A DNA stretch of 64,000 nucleotides from Cognatiluteimonas lumbrici (GCF_006476065.1 NZ_ML636798.1:1252207-1316206); one strand, 5' to 3'; shown: positions 8,924 through 18,636, counted from the first letter of the stretch. Translations and numbers: made by a program. The notes: generated by a model from the letters alone, not told the origin.

Positions 8924-10483
8924 TCACTCCTCCAACGCCTCGATCAAGGGCGCCAGGTACTCCGCGTACGGCGCCCACTTCGGCTTGTCCCGCGCCACGA
9001 TCCCCTGCCTGACCTGCACCGCGCTCGCGGTCGCCACGCCGCGTTCGCGGCCCTGGATGTCGAGCATGGCAGGCTCGAACCCGAGCCCGCAGAACGCGGT
9101 GACCCGCCGCATCACCGCTTCCGGGTCGCGCGTCAGTTCCGCATAGTCCACGTCGAGGATCCGCCCGGGGAAGCGCTCGTGCCAGTGCGCCATCAGGCGC
9201 TCGTATCCGCGGTAGTAGGCCGCGAGCTCGCGCTGGTCGTAGGAATACGGGTTGGCTTCGGAAAACAGTTCGCGCAGGTTCGAGAAGCACACCTCCACCG
9301 GATCGCGCACCATGTGCAGGATCCGCGCCTGCGGCAGCGCGCTGCAGATGAAGCCGATGTTGAGGAAGTTGGACGGCAGCTTGTCGGTGAAGCAGCGTTC
9401 CTTGCCCAGACGCCAGGCGACGCCGTCCAGGTAGCCGCGCCCGACGCCGGCGAAGTCCGCGTCGGGCGCGCGCGCGACGATGGTGGCGTCGATGACGCCG
9501 CGGCAGTGGTGGTCGGTGGCATAGCGCATCTGCGCGGTGAAGTCGTAGAGTTCGCCGATGCCGCGGACCTCGCCGTGCCCGTCCAGCAGTTGCTCGAGCA
9601 AGGTGGTGCCGGAGCGGTGCATGCCGACGATGAACAGCGGCGTCCGCGTGCCCGCCGCGGCTTCGACCGGATGCGGGGCGGCCCCGGCCGGCGGCTCGAA
9701 GGCCACCAGCGCATCGAACAGGCGGCGCGACTCCTCGCTGCTGTAGTCCAGCGTTCCCCGCCGCGCGCGGCAGGCCTGGTCGAGCGCCGCGGCCGCGCCT
9801 TCGTGGTCGCCGAGGTCGTCGAGTTCCTTGTGCAGCGCGTAGGCCAGCAGCACGATGTCGGTCGGCTTCCGCCCCGGCCGCCGGAGCTGCGCCCGGATCG
9901 CGTCCACGTGGTTGTCGTCCACGGTCCACTTGCGCAGGCGCGACAGCAGCCAGTACGCGTGCGCGAGCTCCGGTGCCCGGGCGATGCTGCGCAGCAGGTC
10001 GCGCTCGGCTTCCGCGAAGCGCGCGAGGTAGGTCAGCACCTGCGCCCGCGACATCAGCGTGGCCGGATAGTCCGGGTCCGCGCGCCTGGCCTCGTCGAGG
10101 AACTCCAGCGCCTGTTCCTGCTGGTTGAAATAGCTGAGCTGCGCGGCGCACGCCAGCAACTGCGGGATCGGCATCCGCGACGGCGGCCCGAGCCGGTCGA
10201 GCAGGCGGTGGAAGGCGGCGGCCTCGTTGAAGGTCCGCAGCCGTGGCAGCAGCTTGGTCAGCACCTGCGGGGGCATCGGCATCGTGCTGGTGCTGGCGCG
10301 CAGCGCCGCGGTCCGCGCCGAGCGGTACTGGCCGCCGAGCGAATGCAGGTACGACAGCTGGGTCAGGACCGCCGGGTCGTCCGGCCGCTGCGCGAGGATC
10401 GCGTTGAAGCAGGCCTTGGCCTCCTCCCACTCCCGGTTGTCGGCGTGGCGGAGCGCCCGTTGCCACAATGCCTGCGGTTCCAT
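8924..10483 (-). CDS. TPR-repeat sulfotransferase (first of a tandem pair)
   Basis: Predicted 519-residue protein with N-terminal tetratricopeptide-like helices (about residues 1-250) and a C-terminal PAPS-dependent sulfotransferase domain. The 5'-phosphosulfate-binding loop is FIVGMHRSGTTLLEQLLDGH (from about residue 284). The 3'-phosphate region is RILHMVRDPVEVCFSNL with the expected Arg and Ser, preceded by CFTDKLPSNFLNIGF. The start ATG at 10483 lies 11 bases after the stop of the upstream paralogue, so the two are cotranscribed. Similar TPR-sulfotransferases are common in Xanthomonadaceae, but their acceptors are mostly unknown. No signal peptide is seen, so it is probably cytoplasmic. 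Confidence 0.88.
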   Translation of the reverse strand: MEPQALWQRALRHADNREWEEAKACFNAILAQRPDDPAVLTQLSYLHSLGGQYRSARTAALRASTSTMPMPPQVLTKLLPRLRTFNEAAAFHRLLDRLGPPSRMPIPQLLACAAQLSYFNQQEQALEFLDEARRADPDYPATLMSRAQVLTYLARFAEAERDLLRSIARAPELAHAYWLLSRLRKWTVDDNHVDAIRAQLRRPGRKPTDIVLLAYALHKELDDLGDHEGAAAALDQACRARRGTLDYSSEESRRLFDALVAFEPPAGAAPHPVEAAAGTRTPLFIVGMHRSGTTLLEQLLDGHGEVRGIGELYDFTAQMRYATDHHCRGVIDATIVARAPDADFAGVGRGYLDGVAWRLGKERCFTDKLPSNFLNIGFICSALPQARILHMVRDPVEVCFSNLRELFSEANPYSYDQRELAAYYRGYERLMAHWHERFPGRILDVDYAELTRDPEAVMRRVTAFCGLGFEPAMLDIQGRERGVATASAVQVRQGIVARDKPKWAPYAEYLAPLIEALEE

Positions 10484-10494
10484 GCGCGCCAATC

Positions 10495-12087
10495 CTAGCC
10501 CAATTCCGCACCGGCCCCGCGCAGCCGCGCCTGCAGCGGCGCGAGCCGGTCCGCGTAGCGGCGCCAGGCGCCGACCGCATCGCGGTGGATCGGCCGTCGC
10601 ACCTGCGAGCTGCTGGCCGTGGAGACCGGCGCGGTGTTGCGCGTGATGTCCGCGCACCCGGGTTCGTAGCCGACGCCGCAGAAGGCCATCGCCTCGCCGG
10701 CGACGCGCTCAGGTTCGGCCACCAGCGCTTCGTATTCGATCGCCATGAACCTCCCGGGCAGCACCGCCTGCCAGTGCGCCACCAGGTCGCGGAAGCACGC
10801 CCAGTGCTGCGCGAGTTCGTCGAGGTCGTAGCTGTAGGCGTAGTCGCCGCCGGGGAACAGCTCCTTGAGGTTGGAGAAGCAGGCATCCATGGGGTTGCGC
10901 AGCAGGCACAGGATCCGTGCCTGCGGCAGCGCGCGCGCGATGAAGCCGGCGTTGAAGACGTTCTGCGGATTCTTGTCGAGCAGGTAGTCATGGCCGTCGT
11001 AGCGGGACGCGGTGCGCTCGAGGTAGTCGGCGCCGACGGCGGCCAGGTCCAGCGCCGCGGCGTCCGGCACCATGCCGGCGGGCGGCGGTACGGGGAACTG
11101 GCGGTCCAGGGCCTCGGCCATGCACGCCCCGAACGTGTTGAGTTCGCCGGCCGCGGCGATGCGGCTGTGGTTGCCGAGGATGCGCTCGAGCAGCGTGGTG
11201 CCCGTGCGCGGCATGCCGACGATGAACACCGGGGTCGGCTGGCCCGGCGGCGCCGACGGGGCCGGCAGCGGCTCGGGGAATGCCGCGCGCAGCGCTTCCA
11301 CGGTGGCGCGCTCGCGCTCCGGGGAATGGCGCAGGGTGCCGCGCATCGCCGCGGCGGCGGTCGCGAGCGCCTCCCACGCGGCGTCGGTCCGTCCCGCATC
11401 ATCCAGTTCCCGGAACAGGGCATAGCCCAGGTGCGCCGCGGCCAGCGGATCCTTCCCCGCCTGCGTGGACGCGGCCCGCAGCGCGGCCTGCACCCGCGCC
11501 ACGCGGGCGCCCGGCGGATCCGACTTCTGGTGGTGCGCCAGCGCCCAATGCGCTTCCGCGAAGCCCGGGGCGAGCGCGATGCACTGCTCGAACGCGGCCG
11601 TCGCCTCGGCCGAACGTCCCAGGTGTCGTAGCAGGTTGGCGCGCACGTAGTGCAGCAGGTGGCTGCGTGGCGCCGCCCGCAGCCCGTGCTCGGCCAGGCG
11701 CAACCCGGCCTCGTGGGCGTCGGCGAGCCACAGTTGCTGCGCCAGCACCGCGGATTGCGACAACACCAGCGGATGGTTCCAGTCCGCGGCCTCGATCCGC
11801 TCGCGCACCTCGATGCGATCGTCGAAGCCCAGCAACTGGCGCGTCAGCCACGGCAAGGCCCGCCAGCGCGCGTGCGTCACCGCGATCCGGGCGCCCTTGC
11901 GGGCCGCGGCGCGCGCGTCGCGGTAGCGCCCCTGCAACGAATCCAGCGCGGACAGCCGATGCCACGCGAAGGCCTGGGTCGGATCCCCCTCGAGGATGGC
12001 GTGGTAGATGGCGCGGGCCGCGTCCTGCTCGCCGCGCGTCTCGTGGTCGCGAGCGGCGAGCCACTGCGGCTCGAGACTGGGTGGCAT
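10495..12087 (-). CDS. TPR-repeat sulfotransferase (second of a tandem pair)
   Basis: Predicted 530-residue paralogue of the neighbouring gene: TPR-like helices over about residues 1-255, then a sulfotransferase domain. The PAPS loop is VFIVGMPRTGTTLLERILGN near residues 287-306. A second site reads YLLDKNPQNVFNAGF and RILCLLRNPMDACFSNLKEL. The Arg-Thr-Gly-Thr-Thr loop is the canonical form, while the neighbour has His-Arg-Ser. It starts at ATG 12087, 31 bases downstream of the terminator of the TonB receptor gene, so a promoter is expected in 12088-12174. Duplication followed by divergence of acceptor specificity is the likely history. Confidence 0.88.
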   Translation of the reverse strand: MPPSLEPQWLAARDHETRGEQDAARAIYHAILEGDPTQAFAWHRLSALDSLQGRYRDARAAARKGARIAVTHARWRALPWLTRQLLGFDDRIEVRERIEAADWNHPLVLSQSAVLAQQLWLADAHEAGLRLAEHGLRAAPRSHLLHYVRANLLRHLGRSAEATAAFEQCIALAPGFAEAHWALAHHQKSDPPGARVARVQAALRAASTQAGKDPLAAAHLGYALFRELDDAGRTDAAWEALATAAAAMRGTLRHSPERERATVEALRAAFPEPLPAPSAPPGQPTPVFIVGMPRTGTTLLERILGNHSRIAAAGELNTFGACMAEALDRQFPVPPPAGMVPDAAALDLAAVGADYLERTASRYDGHDYLLDKNPQNVFNAGFIARALPQARILCLLRNPMDACFSNLKELFPGGDYAYSYDLDELAQHWACFRDLVAHWQAVLPGRFMAIEYEALVAEPERVAGEAMAFCGVGYEPGCADITRNTAPVSTASSSQVRRPIHRDAVGAWRRYADRLAPLQARLRGAGAELG

Positions 12088-12117
12088 CGGCTACGGACCT
12101 CCGGGAACCAATCTAGC

Positions 12118-12150
12118 AAAAAGAAGACGGCCGCCCGGAGGCGGCCGTCC
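12118..12150 (-). terminator. Rho-independent terminator of the TonB receptor gene at 12175
   Basis: On the minus strand, a 10-bp GC-rich stem (12140-12149 pairing with 12126-12135, four-base loop) is followed by TTCTTTTT. It sits 25 bases after the receptor stop codon. Confidence 0.85.
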
Positions 12151-12174
12151 TTGCAACACTTCCTGCCTCGCGGC

Positions 12175-15100
12175 TCAGAAGTCGTACTGGACCATGAAGC
12201 GCACCGACCGCGGCTGCTGGAAGGACGCCGGCAGCAGGTAGGTGTTGGAGGCGGCACCGGTCGCCGAGACCTCCGCGGTCTCGATCACCGAAGTGACCTT
12301 CTGAGAGTTCAGGATGTTGAACACATCCACCTTGAACTGCAGGCCTTCCATCCAGTTCGGACGGTAGGACGCGCTCAGGTCGATCTGCGTGGTCCACGGC
12401 AGCCGGCCCCTGGTGCCGCGGGGCACCGCTACCGAGTCGTCCAGCGTGGCGTCGCCGCTCGGGCTGCAGCGCATGAACGAGGAACCGTACGGATGCGGCG
12501 CGTAGCCCGCGCCCGGATTGGTGTCCAGCACGCCCAGGCAGTTCAGCGGACGGCCCGACTGCACCAGCAGGTTGCCGCCGAGGGTGAACTCGTCGGTGAC
12601 CTCGTACGCGCCGAACAGCTTGAGGCTGTGGCGGCGGTCGTTGGGCAGGTAGCCGTAGGTGTCGACCGTGAGCTCGTAGTAGTCGAAGTCCTGGGTGACG
12701 TTGGTGTCCGCCTGGCCGATGTCCGACTTCACGCCGCCCTCGGTGTTGCCCTTGGACTTGGCGTAGGTGTAGGAGCCCTGCATGAACATGCGATCCCAGC
12801 GGCCGTCGAAGAAGAACTCGAGCGCGCTGTAGGTGCGCTTGGCCTTGGGCGACAGCAGGCTGCCGTCCACGTGGACCTCGGTCAGGTTGCCGTCGCCGTA
12901 GAAGTCGGTGACGAAGATCGCGTCCTCGCCCGGGTTGAACATGCGGCAGTACGGGAAGCCGGTGTTCAGCGGGTCCACGAACGGCAGCGCCGGGTACTCG
13001 CCATTCTCGTCCACCCAGAAGCCGATGTCCGGATCGAAGGTGAACGGCGAATCGGGCGAGTCGAGCACCGGGCCGTAGTCGCAGTTGTCGTCGATGGCGG
13101 CCTTCAGGTCGCGGAAGATGCCGCGGGTACCGACCGACAGGTGCTCGTTGATCTGCTTCTGGAAGCCCAGGATGTACTCGTCCTGGTACATCGGCTTGAG
13201 GTTCTTCGACGCGATGGTGGCGGCGACCTTCGGCCCGCCGGTCTCGGCGTTGATGAAGCGGAAGTTGCCGCGCGACACCGCGTTCAGCGGCGCACCGGTT
13301 TCCGGATCGATGATGAAGAAGCTCTCGCCATCGGCCGGCTGGAAGTCCTCGCGGGTGAACAGCGAGGCCGAGGCACCGCGCACGGCCACCGACGGGGTCA
13401 GCGGCAGGGCGTAGCGGCCGGCGTTACCGAACACCTTGAAGCTCGAGTCGCCGTTCACGTCCCAGCTGAAGCCCAGGCGCGGGCCGAACTGGTCGTTGAT
13501 CTTGACGTAGGTGTCGCCCTGGCCGTTGATGTTCTCGAACGTATCCCAGCGCGCGCCCAGGTAGGCGACGAAATTGTCGGTGATGTTCCAGCTGTCCTCG
13601 ATGTAGTAGGCGTGCTGCTTGACCTTCACCGTCGCGCCCTGGCTGGTGTACTGCAGGCGGGCCACGTCGAAGTCGTCCGAGGTATCGGCCGGGGTGCCGT
13701 TGGTGCTGGTCAGGTACGTCCACTGGTAGCCGCCCTCGCGCGCGGCACCGGCGCGGGACTCGTACTCGTCCGAGTCGTAGCCGAAGCGGATCAGGTGGCT
13801 GCCCAGCTGCCACTCGCCGTCCAGGCGGAACTGCTGGCGCTCGTCGCCGGAGTTGATGTCCTGCAACGTGCCGTTGCTGATCGAGCAGCCGCTGTAGATG
13901 CCGCTGACGTTGGTCCGGTACGCCGGTCGGGAGTCGATCACCACCGAGCAGTTGTCGCTCGGGGCGACGCCCGGGGTCGGCACGGTGAAGGTACCGTCGT
14001 AGAAGCCGACGTTGCCCTGCGCATCGGTCACGTAGGTGGAGCGCGAGAACTTGCTCTGGCCGTACAGGGCCGACAGGGTGAAGCTGTCGGTCAGGTAGCC
14101 GGTGTACTTGAGGATGTAGTTCTCGCCACCCGACTCGGCGACGTCGTCACCCGAGTAGTCGAAGCGGTCGAACTCGCCCGGGGTGTTGTGGTAGTTCCGG
14201 GTCACCGTCTCGCTCTCGTCCGAGAACGCCGTGAACTCCAGGATGTTGTCGGAGTTGATGTTCCAGTCGAGCTTCAACAGCCAAGTCGGGGACTTCCGCC
14301 GCGACGAGGTGTTGGTGGTGGACTGGACGCTGCCCCAGGTCTCGTTGTCCTGGCGGCCGTACGAGATCAGGCCGTAGTAGAACAGGCGGTCCTTGACCAG
14401 CGCGCCGCCGGCCCACACGTTCGCGGTCCAGCTGTCCTGCGTGTCGGCCGAGTTGTCCTGGCGCAGGTTGCCGAAGTCGTTGGGCGTGAGCGGATTGGAG
14501 TAGTAGGTGTTCTTGACTTCCTCGCGCAGCGACTCGGGCTCCCAGTAGATGTTGCCGCCGGCGGTGAACTCGTTGGTACCGCGCTTGGTGATCTGGTTGA
14601 CCACGCCACCCAGCGAGCGGCCGAACTCGGCGCCGTAGCCACCGGTCTTCACCTGCTGCTCGGCCACGCCCTCGAACGGGATCGCGCCGAAGTTGAGGTT
14701 GCGGAAGGTGTTGGTGACGTTGAAGCCGTTGATGTAGTACTGGTTCTCGGCCACCGACGCGCCGCCGAAGGAGGCCAGGTTGCCGAAGGCGGCGTCACCG
14801 CGCACGGTGCCCGGCGCCAGCAGCGCCACCGCGGTGGTGTTGCGCGCCACCGGGATCTGGTTGATCTGCTCGGCGGTCAGGATCGTGGTGGACTCGACAG
14901 ACGACACGTCGATCGGGTTGACGACGTTCGAGCCGACGACCGTCACCGTGCCCAGCGTGGTCGCGCCGCTGCTGAAGTCCACGTTCGACGCGACGCCGAC
15001 GTTGACCCGGATCATGCGCGGCTCGCCGCCGTTCTCGCTGATCTGGTATTCGCCGGTCGGCAGCGCCGGGAAGCGGAAGTTGCCATCCGCGCCCACGGTG

Positions 15101-15279
15101 ACCGTGCGGCTGAAGCCGGTCGCCGGGTTGCTGATGGTGATGACGTCGCCCGGGTCGGCCGCACCGGTGACGGCACCGGCGGTGTTCGACTGGGCATAGG
15201 CGCCGCCGACGAAGCACACCCCTAGCGCGACGGCCAGGGTGCTGCGCTTCAGGCTCTTGGCGAAATGCGTGGAAGCCAT
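12175..15279 (-). CDS. Oar-like TonB-dependent outer membrane receptor
   Basis: Predicted 1034-residue outer-membrane receptor. Signal peptide residues 1-29 (LAVALGVCFVGGAYAQ), then a carboxypeptidase-regulatory-like beta domain (AGAVTGAADPGDVITISNPA). A plug domain follows with VESTTILTAEQINQIPVARN and GGYGAEFGRSLGGVVN, then a 22-strand barrel ending in the aromatic VQYDF. This architecture is that of Oar-type receptors, which are not classical siderophore receptors and are often abundant in Xanthomonadaceae. It is a close paralogue of the next gene, with an almost identical N-terminus and plug. It is transcribed alone, with its own promoter at 15352-15381 and its own terminator. Substrate unknown. 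Confidence 0.93.
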   Translation of the reverse strand: MASTHFAKSLKRSTLAVALGVCFVGGAYAQSNTAGAVTGAADPGDVITISNPATGFSRTVTVGADGNFRFPALPTGEYQISENGGEPRMIRVNVGVASNVDFSSGATTLGTVTVVGSNVVNPIDVSSVESTTILTAEQINQIPVARNTTAVALLAPGTVRGDAAFGNLASFGGASVAENQYYINGFNVTNTFRNLNFGAIPFEGVAEQQVKTGGYGAEFGRSLGGVVNQITKRGTNEFTAGGNIYWEPESLREEVKNTYYSNPLTPNDFGNLRQDNSADTQDSWTANVWAGGALVKDRLFYYGLISYGRQDNETWGSVQSTTNTSSRRKSPTWLLKLDWNINSDNILEFTAFSDESETVTRNYHNTPGEFDRFDYSGDDVAESGGENYILKYTGYLTDSFTLSALYGQSKFSRSTYVTDAQGNVGFYDGTFTVPTPGVAPSDNCSVVIDSRPAYRTNVSGIYSGCSISNGTLQDINSGDERQQFRLDGEWQLGSHLIRFGYDSDEYESRAGAAREGGYQWTYLTSTNGTPADTSDDFDVARLQYTSQGATVKVKQHAYYIEDSWNITDNFVAYLGARWDTFENINGQGDTYVKINDQFGPRLGFSWDVNGDSSFKVFGNAGRYALPLTPSVAVRGASASLFTREDFQPADGESFFIIDPETGAPLNAVSRGNFRFINAETGGPKVAATIASKNLKPMYQDEYILGFQKQINEHLSVGTRGIFRDLKAAIDDNCDYGPVLDSPDSPFTFDPDIGFWVDENGEYPALPFVDPLNTGFPYCRMFNPGEDAIFVTDFYGDGNLTEVHVDGSLLSPKAKRTYSALEFFFDGRWDRMFMQGSYTYAKSKGNTEGGVKSDIGQADTNVTQDFDYYELTVDTYGYLPNDRRHSLKLFGAYEVTDEFTLGGNLLVQSGRPLNCLGVLDTNPGAGYAPHPYGSSFMRCSPSGDATLDDSVAVPRGTRGRLPWTTQIDLSASYRPNWMEGLQFKVDVFNILNSQKVTSVIETAEVSATGAASNTYLLPASFQQPRSVRFMVQYDF

Positions 15280-15351
15280 TGTTACCCCCAAATGGATTGA
15301 TAAAGGGACCGCGACTGCACGTCAAAGCCGGATCGGGCAAGTGACGTCCGG

Positions 15352-15381
15352 ACTATAGAACACCCAACGAATCCTTAACAA
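15352..15381 (-). promoter_or_regulatory. Predicted promoter of TonB receptor 12175-15279
   Basis: On the minus strand, TTGTTA (15376-15381), an 18-base spacer and TATAGT (15352-15357). About 30 of the surrounding bases match the promoter of the paralogous receptor gene at 18537-18566. The predicted start site near 15345 gives a leader of about 66 bases, the same as for the paralogue. Confidence 0.7.
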
Positions 15382-15430
15382 CCCCCTCACCACCCCCTTG
15401 CATTACCCACCCATTTATGGTGCGGCGCAC

Positions 15431-15462
15431 AAAAAAAGACCGCCGGCACGAGGCCGGCGGTC
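15431..15462 (-). terminator. Rho-independent terminator of the TonB receptor gene at 15490
   Basis: On the minus strand, a 9-bp stem GACCGCCGG/CCGGCGGTC (15462-15454 with 15446-15438) is followed by seven T residues. It lies 27 bases after the receptor stop and upstream of the next receptor's promoter, so it insulates the two genes. Confidence 0.88.
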
Positions 15463-15489
15463 CTGGTCTTGCAGCTTGCAGAGGGAGGC

Positions 15490-18465
15490 TTAGTTGCCCG
15501 CGCCCCACTCGTACTGCACCACGAACTCCACGCTGCGCGGGGCCACGTAGCCACGCGGGTGCAGGTAGGAGTACAGCGGCGCACGCGAGCCCGTCTCGGC
15601 GCTCTCGACCACGCGGGTGTAATCGTCCGAATCGAACACGTTGCGGACGTTCATGCCCAGGCGCAGACCTTCGGCCCAGTTCGGCTCGTAGGTCAGGTTG
15701 AGGTCGAGGGTCTGCTGCCACGGCACCCGGCCAGCGGTACCGCGCGGCACCAGCGTGTTCGGGTACGCGTCCTCGACGTCCGTGCCGCAGTAGAACGAGG
15801 CCACGCCGTAGAACGGAGCGCCGGTGTCCGGGCCATCGGCCGGGTAGACGCCGAAGCAGTTGTACGGCCGGCCGCTCTGCACCAGCAGGTTGGCGCCGAC
15901 GCGGAACTCGTCGGTGACCTGGTAGGCGCCGAACAGCTTCAGCGTGTGGCGACGATCGTTCGGCAGGTAGCCGTAGGAACCGTCCATCAGGCCCGGGTAG
16001 TCGAAGTCCTGGGTGATGCCGGCGTCGTCCTGGGCGATGTCCGACTTCACGTAGCCCTCGGTGTTGCCCTTGGACTTGGCGTAGGTGTAGGAACCCTGCA
16101 GGAACCACTTCTCGTCCCAGGCGCGCTCGAAGAAGAACTCGAGGGCCTCGTACTTGCGGGTGGCTTCCGGCAGGCCCAGGGCCTCGGCCGGGATCACGAT
16201 CGTGGTCAGGTTGCCGCTGCCGTCGAGATCGACGTTCATCGACAGGTCCTTGCCCGGGTTGGTGAGGAAGCAGTGGTTCACCGCGCTGGCGATGGCACCG
16301 GCCTCGTCCTCGGTGTAACCCTCGGAGATCGCCCACTCGTACGGCTCGTCGTACGGGCAGATGTCGTCCATGCCCGACTTCAGGTCGCGGCTGATGCCAC
16401 GAATGCCGACCGACCACAGGTCGCTCAGCTGGGCCTGGAAGCCGAGGATGTACTCGTCCTGGTACAGCGGCGAGATGTTGTTGTCGACCACCGTCTTCGG
16501 GTCGGGCACGCCGCCGGAGCTGGTGACGTGGCGCTCGCCGATCTGGGTCAGGCCGGTCGGGATGCCGGTCTCCGGGTCGATGCCGGTGAAGCTGTAGTAC
16601 TCGAAGTAGTCGCTTTCCGAACCGGCCAGGCGAACGTTGGTGTTGGCGTACACCGGGATGTAGTAGCGACCGGCGTTACCGAAGACCTTCAGGGTGGAGT
16701 CGCCCTTCACGTCCCAGGAGAAGCCGAGGCGCGGGGCCCAGGTGTTCTTGACGTCGATGAAGGCGCCGCCCAGGGAGTTCAGGTTCTGGAACGACTCGTT
16801 GCGAACGCCCAGGTAGGCGATGAAGTTGTCGGTGACCTGCCAGCTGTCCTCGATGTACCAGGCGGAGTTCTTGGTGACGAAGTTGCCGCCGTTTTCGAAC
16901 GCGCGGAAACGGACCACTTCGGTCACGCCCGCCGGCACGGTGGCGCCGTTGTTCAGCGTGCCGCCCGGGGTGGCGTTGCTGTACAGCCAGTAGCCGCCGC
17001 CCGAGTAGGACGAGCCGTCGAAGGTGTCGAACTCTTCGCGGTCGAGGCCGAACTTGACCAGGTGGTCGCCCAGCACCCACTCGCCGTCCACGCGCCAGGC
17101 CTTGCGCACGTCGCCGGCATCGGGGATGCCGATGACCGAGTTGACCCAGCAACCGGCAACGCCCAGCGGGCCGACGACGGCGCTGCTGCGGTTGTCGATC
17201 ACGATCGGGCAGGTGGCCGACTGCGAGTCGACGCTGCCGCGCGAGTACTCGCCACGGCCGTACAGCGCCGACAGGGTGAAGGTGTCGGTCAGGTAGCCGG
17301 TCCAGCGGAGGATGTAGTTGTCGCCGCCGCGGGTGGTGTCCAGGGTGCCCAGCGGCGTGCCGCCGCCGATGCCCAGGTCGCCCGGCTCGCGCTGGTAGTA
17401 CTGGGTGTGCGCTTCGCGGGTGTCGCGGAACGCGGTGAACTCCAGCGCGTTGCTGTCGTTGATGTTCCAGTCCAGCTTGATCAGGCCCTGCGGGGAGCTC
17501 TGGTCGGTCGTGCTGCTGCCACCCTCGTAGCGGTCATCGATGGTGATGTCCTCGCCCTGGTACAGGGCGAACATGAACAGCTTGTCCTTGATCAGCGGAC
17601 CACTGCCATAGAGGTTGTAGACCAGCGAGTCGGTCTCGGCGCCGCGCTCGACGGTGTAGGTGCCGTCGCGCTCGGGGTCGTAGGCGAAGCGGTCGCCCGC
17701 GTCCAGGCTGCCCGGCGACCAGATGGCGTTGACGCCGAACTTCCACTCGTTGGTGCCGCGCTTGGTGATCATGTTGACCACGCCGCCCAGCGAACGGCCG
17801 AACTCGGCGCCGTAGCCACCCGTCTTGACCTGCTGCTCGGCCAGCGCCTCGAACGGCAGCTGGTTGAAGGCGAGGCCGGTCACGATGTTGGTGACGTTGA
17901 AGCCGTTGATGTAGTACACGTTCTCGGCCGGCGAGGAACCGCCGAACGAAGCGACGTTCCCGAAGCGGTTGTCGCCGCGCACCGTGCCCGGCGCCAGCAG
18001 GGCGACGTCGGTCGTGTTGCGCTGCACCGGCAGGCGGTCGATCTGCTGCTCGGTGAGGATGGTGGTGGACTCGACCGAGGACACGTCGATCGGGTTGACG
18101 GCACTGCTGCCGACGACCGTCACGGTGCCCAGGGTGGTCGCGCCGGCGCCGGCGCCGGTGAAGTCGACCGTCGAGGACGTGCCGACCGACACGGTGACGT
18201 TGCGCTGGGTGCCGTCGGAATCGACGACGGTGTAGGAACCGGGCGGCAGGGCCGAGAAGCGGTAGCTGCCGTCCGCCGAAGCGGTGATGGTGCGGCTGTA
18301 GCCGGTGTTCGGGTTGGTGACCGTGATGGTCTCACCCGAGTCGGCCATGCCCACGATCGCACCCGAGGTGTTCGACTGGGCGTGGACGGCGCCAACGAAG
18401 CACAGACCCAGTGCAACGGTCAGGGTGCTGCGCTTCAGGCTCTTGGCGAGTTGCTTGGAAGCCAT
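15490..18465 (-). CDS. Oar-like TonB-dependent outer membrane receptor (paralogue)
   Basis: Predicted 991-residue receptor, clearly paralogous to the gene at 12175. Both begin MAS..LAKSLKRSTL.VALG.CFVG and share the regulatory-like domain, the plug (VESTTILTEQQIDRLPVQRN, GGYGAEFGRSLGGVVN) and the barrel end (FVVQYEWGAGN here). The start ATG at 18465 lies about 65 bases after a predicted promoter. The barrel centre differs from the paralogue, as expected if the two take up different ligands. Neither gene has an adjacent transport or hydrolase gene that would reveal the ligand; the nearest functional neighbours are the TPR-sulfotransferases and pckG. Confidence 0.93.
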   Translation of the reverse strand: MASKQLAKSLKRSTLTVALGLCFVGAVHAQSNTSGAIVGMADSGETITVTNPNTGYSRTITASADGSYRFSALPPGSYTVVDSDGTQRNVTVSVGTSSTVDFTGAGAGATTLGTVTVVGSSAVNPIDVSSVESTTILTEQQIDRLPVQRNTTDVALLAPGTVRGDNRFGNVASFGGSSPAENVYYINGFNVTNIVTGLAFNQLPFEALAEQQVKTGGYGAEFGRSLGGVVNMITKRGTNEWKFGVNAIWSPGSLDAGDRFAYDPERDGTYTVERGAETDSLVYNLYGSGPLIKDKLFMFALYQGEDITIDDRYEGGSSTTDQSSPQGLIKLDWNINDSNALEFTAFRDTREAHTQYYQREPGDLGIGGGTPLGTLDTTRGGDNYILRWTGYLTDTFTLSALYGRGEYSRGSVDSQSATCPIVIDNRSSAVVGPLGVAGCWVNSVIGIPDAGDVRKAWRVDGEWVLGDHLVKFGLDREEFDTFDGSSYSGGGYWLYSNATPGGTLNNGATVPAGVTEVVRFRAFENGGNFVTKNSAWYIEDSWQVTDNFIAYLGVRNESFQNLNSLGGAFIDVKNTWAPRLGFSWDVKGDSTLKVFGNAGRYYIPVYANTNVRLAGSESDYFEYYSFTGIDPETGIPTGLTQIGERHVTSSGGVPDPKTVVDNNISPLYQDEYILGFQAQLSDLWSVGIRGISRDLKSGMDDICPYDEPYEWAISEGYTEDEAGAIASAVNHCFLTNPGKDLSMNVDLDGSGNLTTIVIPAEALGLPEATRKYEALEFFFERAWDEKWFLQGSYTYAKSKGNTEGYVKSDIAQDDAGITQDFDYPGLMDGSYGYLPNDRRHTLKLFGAYQVTDEFRVGANLLVQSGRPYNCFGVYPADGPDTGAPFYGVASFYCGTDVEDAYPNTLVPRGTAGRVPWQQTLDLNLTYEPNWAEGLRLGMNVRNVFDSDDYTRVVESAETGSRAPLYSYLHPRGYVAPRSVEFVVQYEWGAGN

Positions 18466-18536
18466 TGATTGATAACCCCTTATTAAGGACTTGGTTGGTG
18501 CGCAATTGCGTCAAAACCGGAAGGCATGACCGCTCG

Positions 18537-18566
18537 ACTATAGAACAGGCAACAAATCCTTAACAA
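18537..18566 (-). promoter_or_regulatory. Predicted promoter of TonB receptor 15490-18465
   Basis: On the minus strand, TTGTTA (18561-18566), an 18-base spacer and TATAGT (18537-18542). Spacer and flanks (GGGTTGTTAAGGATT and TGTTCTATAGTC) match the paralogue's promoter almost base for base, and the spacing to the ATG is the same. Conservation across paralogues supports real function. Confidence 0.72.
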
Positions 18567-18636
18567 CCCCCTTACGAATTAATTACTTATCACGCGGCCC
18601 CCGCCAGGTCACCGGGGCTTCCGGGTCGCCGGCACG

